Shown piece after piece: positions 3,906 to 8,509 of a stretch of DNA of 8,509 nt. This stretch comes from Thermoplasmata archaeon (GTDB lineage: Archaea; Thermoplasmatota; Thermoplasmata; RBG-16-68-12): NCBI GenBank assembly GCA_013329855.1, contig DUJI01000165.1, positions 1-8,509 on the forward strand, read 5' to 3'. How positions within the stretch are numbered: position 1 is the first letter of the stretch; every line of letters starts with the position of its first letter. The position numbers and the translations under genes were made by a program. The notes below the pieces were generated by a model. It had not been told where the DNA came from. It saw only the letters and a program-made list of their open reading frames with translations, and did no database searches.

Positions 3906-6437
3906 GTGCTCCCTTCGCGCTGCTATCGTTGCGGCGCCGTGAGTCGCGAACCTCTCTGCGCGTCCTGCGTCGATTTCCTCGTCGCGTACCGGCCCCTGTG
4001 GCTGGACCCCTCCCTCCTTCCAGGGCCCTCTCTCCTCGATCTCCTGGCGCCCCACGAGGTGGCCGTCCTCTCCGCGGAGGGGGAGGCCATCGAGTGGCGC
4101 TCGGCCGCCCACGAACCTACCTCGGACGACGCCGTCCGGCTAATCGGTCTCCTGGGCCTCGAGGCCGGGGGGAGTCCTGTGATCAGTGTCGGGGACGCCG
4201 AGGTCCTGCACGCCTTCCTCGCGGAGGCGCGGCGGTCCCCGCCCCAAGACGCCGTCCGACGGTCGGCTCTGGCCTCCGTGTACCGCTACCTCGCGTCGCG
4301 GGACTGGGTGCCCCCCCATCTGGCCGAAGAGTACCGCCTGCGGGCGAAGACACTCCGGCCCTCGGCCGCGGAGGAGGCCGAGGCGCCGCCCGCCGCCGTG
4401 AGCCGCGTCGAGGAAGTCTCGGTGCCCGAGCCCGTGGAGGCCCCTGTCCCTCCCCCGGCGCCGGCCGAACCGCAACTCCCCCAGGTTCCCGAGGAACTTC
4501 CTCCGGAACCGCCCAAGACGCCCGAGGAGATTCCCGCGGAACAGCCAGCCCCCGGGGAACCCGAGGAGCCCCCTCGCGCGGAGGGACCGAAAGAACCGGA
4601 GCCCGCGCCCGAGCCCGCCGTACCTCCGCCGGAACCCGGGCCGCAACCCACCACCGAACCCGGATCGGAGCCTGAACCGGCACCGGAGACGCCGGCGGCA
4701 CCGCCCCCGCCCCCCGAACCCTCCGAGGTCATGGCGGCCCTCTCCTCCGAACTGCGCGAGATGAAGGAGGAGCTCCAGCAGGAGATTGCGAAGGAGCGGG
4801 AGAGCGTCCAGGCCTGGATCCGCGAACGGGCGGGCGACATCGCGTCGAAGGAGAAGACGCTCCAGGAGAAGGAGCAAACCCTCGAGGCGCGAGCCCAGGC
4901 CGTCGAGGTGGCCCAGGCCTCCGTCACCCAGCGCCTCCAGGCGCTCGAGAAGGACGAGCCCCGCCTCGCCGTGCTCCAGTTCCTCGACACCGTGCCGGGC
5001 ATGACCGAGGACGCGGCCCAGACCCTCGTCACCGTGTTCCCCGACCTGGCGTCCCTTCGGGCCGCGGATGCCCGGGCGCTCACCCAGTGCCAGGGCGTCA
5101 CGGACGCGCTGGCTAAGGCGATCCGGTTCGAGCTCGTGCCCGGGGAGGTGGAGGACGAGCAGCGTGCCATCGATCTCCGGGAGGAGGCCCAGGCGTTCCT
5201 CGAGGAGGGCGACTACCGCGCAGCCCTCCAGTGCTACGACCGCCTCCTCGCGGAGCACCCCGGGGACAAGGTGTTCTGGTTCGACAAGGCGGAACTCCAT
5301 GTGCTCCTGGACGAGCGCGAGGAGGCCCTCCAGTGCTACACCCGGGTCCTCGACCTGGACCGGCGCGACCGCCAGGCCTGGTTCGAGCGCGCGAACCTCC
5401 TCTTCGGTATGGGCCGCCTCGCGGACGCCGTGGACGCCCTGCGCGAGGCCGTGCGGGTCGAACCGCGCCGGTCGGGGGACATCCTGCTCAAGGCGGAGCA
5501 GCTCCGCCGCGACGGCCACCCGAACGAGGCCGCCATCCTGTACCAGACCCTCCTCGACGTGGACCCGGGCAACGGCCGGGCCGTGCTCGGCCTGGGCGAC
5601 ACGTTCCTCGACCTGGGCGACCACGATGCGGCGGAAGGTCTCTTCTCGCGCGCCCTCGGCAAGGAGGGGAAGGACCCCGAGCTCCTGTTCCGCAAGGGGG
5701 AGCTCCTGAACCGGAAGGGGCGGTGGGGTGCCGCGATCCAGTTCTACAACCGGGCCCTGGCCCTCAAGTGGGACCTGTCCGCGGCCTGGCTCGCCAAGGG
5801 GCAGATCCTCCTGGCCCATGATCGGGCCCAGGAAGCCCTGGAGTGCTTCGAGAAGGTCCTCGCCCTGGATCCGGAGAACGAGGAGGCGCAGGGCGGGAAG
5901 CGCGGGGCCGAGGCCCTCCTGCGTCCCGTCCGACGTCCTCCGCACCCGCCTGCGCCCACGCCGCCGGCCGAGGAGCACGCGGAGGAACCGACGCCGCCGG
6001 AGAAGCCCGTCGAGGAGGAGCTCGCGGAGCTCCTGGAGGCCGAGGAGTCCAGTTTCGCGGAAGCTCTCCATGGCGCCGTGGGCGAGGAACCGGGGCCTGC
6101 GAAACCCGTGGACGAGGTCCCCGCGGACTTCAAGTCCTTCGTGGAGTCCGTGGAGCCCGAGAAGGAGGACACCCACGTCCTGATTCAGCTGGCCGAGCTC
6201 GCCCTGGAGGGCGGGGACGCCGACATGGCTCTCCTCCGGTACGAGCAGGCCCTGGCCCAGGATCCCAAGAGCGCCGCAGCCTGGACGGGCAAGGGAACGG
6301 CCCTCCAGCAGCTCGAGCGGTACGAGCAGGCCCTGGCCGCGTACGACCGGGCGCTGGAGCTCCATCCCGGGGACGAGCTCGCGAACCGGTGGCGCGAGAC
6401 CTGCCTGCGGCATCTCCACAGGAGCGGAGCGCCATGA
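3906..6437 (+). CDS. Large TPR protein with zinc ribbon, coiled coil and helix-hairpin-helix domain
   Basis: I recognise the domains but no named family. The 843 residues contain, in order: a zinc ribbon (Cys6, Cys9, Cys18, Cys21); an unassigned region to about 151; a Pro/Glu-rich, probably disordered linker (152-275); a charged coiled coil (276-350); a tandem helix-hairpin-helix-like domain (356-410) with hairpins VPGMTEDAA and CQGVTDALA; seven uninterrupted 34-residue TPRs (421-658); a second acidic Pro-rich linker (659-755); and two more TPRs (756-823). TPRs bind proteins, and HhH pairs usually bind the DNA or RNA backbone, so a scaffold touching nucleic acid is a reasonable inference. There is no signal peptide or membrane segment. 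The GTG start is supported by the TATA box 26-27 bp upstream (leaderless) and because it places the zinc ribbon at the N-terminus. An internal ATG at 4731 could give a shorter form. It is the first gene of a three-gene TPR operon and overlaps the next by 4 bp. Confidence 0.85.
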   Translation: MLPSRCYRCGAVSREPLCASCVDFLVAYRPLWLDPSLLPGPSLLDLLAPHEVAVLSAEGEAIEWRSAAHEPTSDDAVRLIGLLGLEAGGSPVISVGDAEVLHAFLAEARRSPPQDAVRRSALASVYRYLASRDWVPPHLAEEYRLRAKTLRPSAAEEAEAPPAAVSRVEEVSVPEPVEAPVPPPAPAEPQLPQVPEELPPEPPKTPEEIPAEQPAPGEPEEPPRAEGPKEPEPAPEPAVPPPEPGPQPTTEPGSEPEPAPETPAAPPPPPEPSEVMAALSSELREMKEELQQEIAKERESVQAWIRERAGDIASKEKTLQEKEQTLEARAQAVEVAQASVTQRLQALEKDEPRLAVLQFLDTVPGMTEDAAQTLVTVFPDLASLRAADARALTQCQGVTDALAKAIRFELVPGEVEDEQRAIDLREEAQAFLEEGDYRAALQCYDRLLAEHPGDKVFWFDKAELHVLLDEREEALQCYTRVLDLDRRDRQAWFERANLLFGMGRLADAVDALREAVRVEPRRSGDILLKAEQLRRDGHPNEAAILYQTLLDVDPGNGRAVLGLGDTFLDLGDHDAAEGLFSRALGKEGKDPELLFRKGELLNRKGRWGAAIQFYNRALALKWDLSAAWLAKGQILLAHDRAQEALECFEKVLALDPENEEAQGGKRGAEALLRPVRRPPHPPAPTPPAEEHAEEPTPPEKPVEEELAELLEAEESSFAEALHGAVGEEPGPAKPVDEVPADFKSFVESVEPEKEDTHVLIQLAELALEGGDADMALLRYEQALAQDPKSAAAWTGKGTALQQLERYEQALAAYDRALELHPGDELANRWRETCLRHLHRSGAP

Positions 6438-7351
6438 GCGTACCCCGGGAGGAGAAGGAGCGGTTCCTGCCCAGCGTGGACCGCCTCGAGGCCACCGTGC
6501 ACACCGGGCGCAAGGCGCTCGACGGGGGCCGCTACGACGACGCCCTCCGGGCGTTCAACGAGGCGCTTCGGCTCAAGCCCGAGTACGACGTGGCTTGGCT
6601 CCTGCGGGGGCACACGCTCCGGCGGATGGGCGACTTCGACGGTGCGCTCCAGAGCTTCGCCCAGGCTCTCCGGAGCAACCCGGAGTCCGAGGAGGGATGG
6701 CTGGGCCTTGCGGCAGCCCTTCACGAGCTCCGCCGGGCCCAGGAGGAGGTCGAGGCGTACGACCGGCTCATCCAGCTCCACCCGCGGTCCGTCGAGGCGT
6801 GGATCAACAAGGGCGCGGCCCTCCATGAACTCAAGGACTACTCGGGCGCCCTCGCGTGCTACGACAAGATCCTCTCCTTCCGTCCGGAGCATGCGGCGGC
6901 CTGGAACAACAGGGGGGCCGCGCTCCTCCGGCTCGGGGATGAGGCCCGGGCCGCGGAGTGCTTCGACCGGGCGCTCCACTTCAACCCCGACTTCTTTGAT
7001 GCCATGGTGAACCGGATCTTCCTCGGGGAGAGGCAGGGCCACCACGGGGAGGTCGCCTTCTGGGCGGACCGCGCCTTGCGGATCCGGGAGGCGGGATGGC
7101 TCTGGTACGTGAAGGGCCTCGCCCACCTGGGCCTTCTGGAGGCGACCCTGGCCTCCAAGGCGTTCGAGCGCGCGCTGGGCCTCGACCCGTCCCTGCGGGA
7201 CGCCAAGGCGGGCCTGCGACGTGCGAGGTCCCTGCGGGAGAAGGTGGACTTCTACCGCGGCGTGTACGAGTGCTTCGGCATGCATCTCCCGGGCGACCCC
7301 GGTTGTGCCGCGTGTGAGATCGCGGCGAAGTGCCGGGAGGTGACCAAGTGA
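6434..7351 (+). CDS. TPR protein with C-terminal four-cysteine motif
   Basis: This 305-residue protein is mostly TPRs. Seven repeats of 33-34 residues fill about 17-253, including YDVAWLLRGHTLRRMGDFDG (from 51) and AAAWNNRGAALLRLGDEARA (from 154). A basic helix follows (about 254-272). The last 26 residues contain Cys280, Cys291, Cys294 and Cys300, a C-x10-C-x2-C-x5-C pattern in the context GDPGCAACEIAAKCREVTK. The C-x2-C-x5-C part matches the [4Fe-4S] loop of endonuclease III/MutY and also Cas4/AddB-type nucleases, but no nuclease or glycosylase domain is present. The motif might bind Zn or an Fe-S cluster. The ATG at 6434 overlaps the preceding TGA (ATGA), with GGAG nine bases upstream; the frame is open further upstream, but there it lies inside the previous gene. 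The protein is soluble, without signal peptide. Its function is unknown, and it probably works with its two operon partners. Confidence 0.86.
   Translation: MSVPREEKERFLPSVDRLEATVHTGRKALDGGRYDDALRAFNEALRLKPEYDVAWLLRGHTLRRMGDFDGALQSFAQALRSNPESEEGWLGLAAALHELRRAQEEVEAYDRLIQLHPRSVEAWINKGAALHELKDYSGALACYDKILSFRPEHAAAWNNRGAALLRLGDEARAAECFDRALHFNPDFFDAMVNRIFLGERQGHHGEVAFWADRALRIREAGWLWYVKGLAHLGLLEATLASKAFERALGLDPSLRDAKAGLRRARSLREKVDFYRGVYECFGMHLPGDPGCAACEIAAKCREVTK
7336..7343 (+). promoter_or_regulatory. Shine-Dalgarno site fixing the GTG start of the third TPR gene
   Basis: GGAGGTGA is a full-length match to the complement of the archaeal 16S rRNA 3' end. It lies four bases before GTG 7348, inside the end of the preceding gene. 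It makes GTG 7348 much the likeliest start, in preference to the internal ATG at 7405, which would remove half of the N-terminal SAP-like motif. Confidence 0.7.
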
Positions 7352-8509
7352 GCCTTCCCTCCCTCGCGGAGGTCGAGCACGCGGACTGGCCCTCCCTGGA
7401 GAGGATGTGCGCAGACCTGGGCCTGAATCCCAAGGGACGCAGCTCCGTGGTCCGGATGCGGGTCTTGGACCACGTCCGACGGCGGGTGCACGCGGAGGCG
7501 TGGCGCCCCGACGTGGCGCACCAGGCCGCCCTCCTGACCCGGCTCGGCCACCCGGACACGGCGGCCCGCCTGTGGGAATCCACCATCCATCTCGACGAAC
7601 CCTCTCCCTGGATCGGCCTGGGGCAGGCCCATCTCGGCTCGGGCGACCTCCGGGAGGCGGCCAAGGCGTTCGACCGGGCCATCCAGATGGGGAACGCCGC
7701 GGCGAACCTCCATCGGGCCGAGTCCCTCGCGGCGGCGGGGGACTACGAGGGCGCCGTGCGTGCCTGCGATGCCTACCTGGTCGCGCGACCTCGGGAGTTC
7801 CGCGGGCTCCTGCTCAAAGCGAACTTCCTCGCTCGCGGCGGATGGGCCAGCGAGGCCGCCACGGTGATTCGCGACGCGTTCGAGTCCCATCCGGACTCTC
7901 GGGAATTGTGGCGGGGCCTGGGGACCCGGCTCCTGAGGGCGGGTCGATGGGAGGCTGCGGCGGAGGCCTACCATGAGGCCCTGCGAGCCGATTCCAAGGA
8001 TCTGGAGAGTTGGATCAATCGCGGTGCGGCGCTCCTCCTTCAGGGCCGGACCCGTGAGGCGGTCGGGGCGTTCCGCGAAGTCCTCGAGACGGACTCCCGC
8101 CAACCGGTCGCCCTGAACAACCTGGGCGTGGCCTATCTGCGCGAGGGTCGGATGAAGTCCGCGGCGGTCAACCTGGAGCGCGCCGCGAAGCACATGGAGA
8201 CGCCCCAGGTCCTGCGGAACGTGGCGAAGGTCCAGGAGGCGACCCATCGGAGCGCCGCGGCGGCCGCGTCCTACGGGCGCCTCCTGGCTCTGAAGCCGAG
8301 GGATGCGGAGGCCCTCGCGGCCCGGAGGCGCCTGAAGCCCGCCCAGCGTCCCCGTCCGAAGCGGCCGCGGAAGCGTACGGTGCGGCCCCGGAAGAAGACG
8401 CCCGCCGCGAGACGGCGCGCGATGAAACCGCGACCCGCGTCGCCCCGTCGAGCGAAGACCCCCGCGCAGCGGCGGCCGTCCAAGCCTCGGTCGCGAGGGA
8501 GGACCCCGC
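7348..8509 (+). CDS. TPR protein with N-terminal SAP-like motif and very basic C-terminal tail (3' end cut off)
   Basis: The frame from GTG 7348 is open to the window edge, giving 387 residues with no stop. Residues 12-46 (ADWPSLERMCADLGL, then NPKGRSSVVRMRVLDHVRRR) resemble a SAP helix pair, a motif that usually binds DNA. Residues 52-323 hold about eight TPR-like repeats, more diverged than in the upstream partners; clear ones include SWINRGAALLLQGRTREAVG and ALNNLGVAYLREGRMKSAA. From residue 329 to the edge the sequence is Arg/Lys/Pro/Ala-rich, with 26 basic and no acidic residues out of 59, like the tails of histone H1 or other DNA- or RNA-compacting proteins. The start overlaps the preceding TGA (GTGA) and has a perfect Shine-Dalgarno site. 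The basic tail keeps the same frame without interruption, but its end is unseen, so an extra domain or a frameshift beyond the edge cannot be judged. Confidence 0.84.
   Translation, partial: MSLPSLAEVEHADWPSLERMCADLGLNPKGRSSVVRMRVLDHVRRRVHAEAWRPDVAHQAALLTRLGHPDTAARLWESTIHLDEPSPWIGLGQAHLGSGDLREAAKAFDRAIQMGNAAANLHRAESLAAAGDYEGAVRACDAYLVARPREFRGLLLKANFLARGGWASEAATVIRDAFESHPDSRELWRGLGTRLLRAGRWEAAAEAYHEALRADSKDLESWINRGAALLLQGRTREAVGAFREVLETDSRQPVALNNLGVAYLREGRMKSAAVNLERAAKHMETPQVLRNVAKVQEATHRSAAAAASYGRLLALKPRDAEALAARRRLKPAQRPRPKRPRKRTVRPRKKTPAARRRAMKPRPASPRRAKTPAQRRPSKPRSRGRTP

Noticed and set aside
3833..4675. Plus-strand open frame of 280 codons overlapping the start of the first TPR gene
   Set aside because: It yields an Arg/Gly/Pro-rich string after the first few dozen residues and overlaps, in another frame, the zinc ribbon and linker of the TPR protein, which has a well-placed promoter.
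5203..5364. Similar DNA stretches in neighbouring TPR units (for example around the LQCYDR and LQCYTR repeats) as a sign of recent duplication
   Set aside because: The shared stretches are short and follow from the TPR consensus with a narrow codon choice; there is no extended nucleotide repeat.
4140..6419. Antisense open frame of about 759 codons across the first TPR gene
   Set aside because: The product is a low-complexity Leu/Arg/Gly-rich string with no recognisable domain. Strong G/C at third codon positions of the sense gene removes antisense stops, and the sense strand carries clear TPR, HhH and zinc-ribbon domains.
7252..8247. Antisense open frame of about 331 codons across the second and third TPR genes
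   Set aside because: Same codon-bias effect. The plus-strand frame encodes recognisable TPRs with a perfect Shine-Dalgarno site, while the antisense product has no domain.

Overview
The window looks like a piece of a GC-rich archaeal chromosome. The archaeal signs are TATA boxes about 26-27 bp upstream of starts, at least two apparently leaderless starts, Shine-Dalgarno sites mainly inside operons, and a coenzyme F420 hydrogenase beta-family enzyme. A GC-rich member of the Thermoplasmatota is my best guess, but this is inference from style and gene content; no marker gene is present.

Layout. At the left edge is the 3' part of pstB (1-636), overlapped by phoU (636-1340): the ATPase of the phosphate importer and its regulator. 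A 355-bp gap follows. It holds a 15-bp palindrome, a strong TATA box, a 34-codon ORF starting almost at the predicted transcript start, and a GC hairpin with T-tracts. Together these look like one very small self-contained transcription unit. Next is an FrhB/FdhB-family iron-sulfur flavoprotein (1705-2793) with an unusual N-terminal four-cysteine finger. Convergent to it is an IscA/HesB-type iron-sulfur carrier with a His-rich tail (2842-3237, minus), and then a GNAT acetyltransferase (3324-3797, minus).

A divergent promoter region around 3876-3883 separates the GNAT gene from a plus-strand operon of three TPR genes running to the right edge (3906-6437, 6434-7351, 7348 to beyond 8509). The genes overlap by 4 bp at each junction. 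Each TPR protein carries a different small motif of a kind common in nucleic-acid enzymes. The first has a zinc ribbon, a Pro/Glu-rich linker, a coiled coil and a helix-hairpin-helix pair. The second has a C-terminal four-cysteine motif resembling the [4Fe-4S] loop of endonuclease III. The third has an N-terminal SAP-like helix pair and a very basic C-terminal tail. I do not recognise this trio as a named system. It is the best candidate here for an undescribed complex, possibly a TPR scaffold acting on DNA or RNA.

There are no rRNA or tRNA genes, CRISPR arrays, insertion sequences or other mobile elements that I can see. The long open frames antisense to the genes are explained by the high-GC codon bias.
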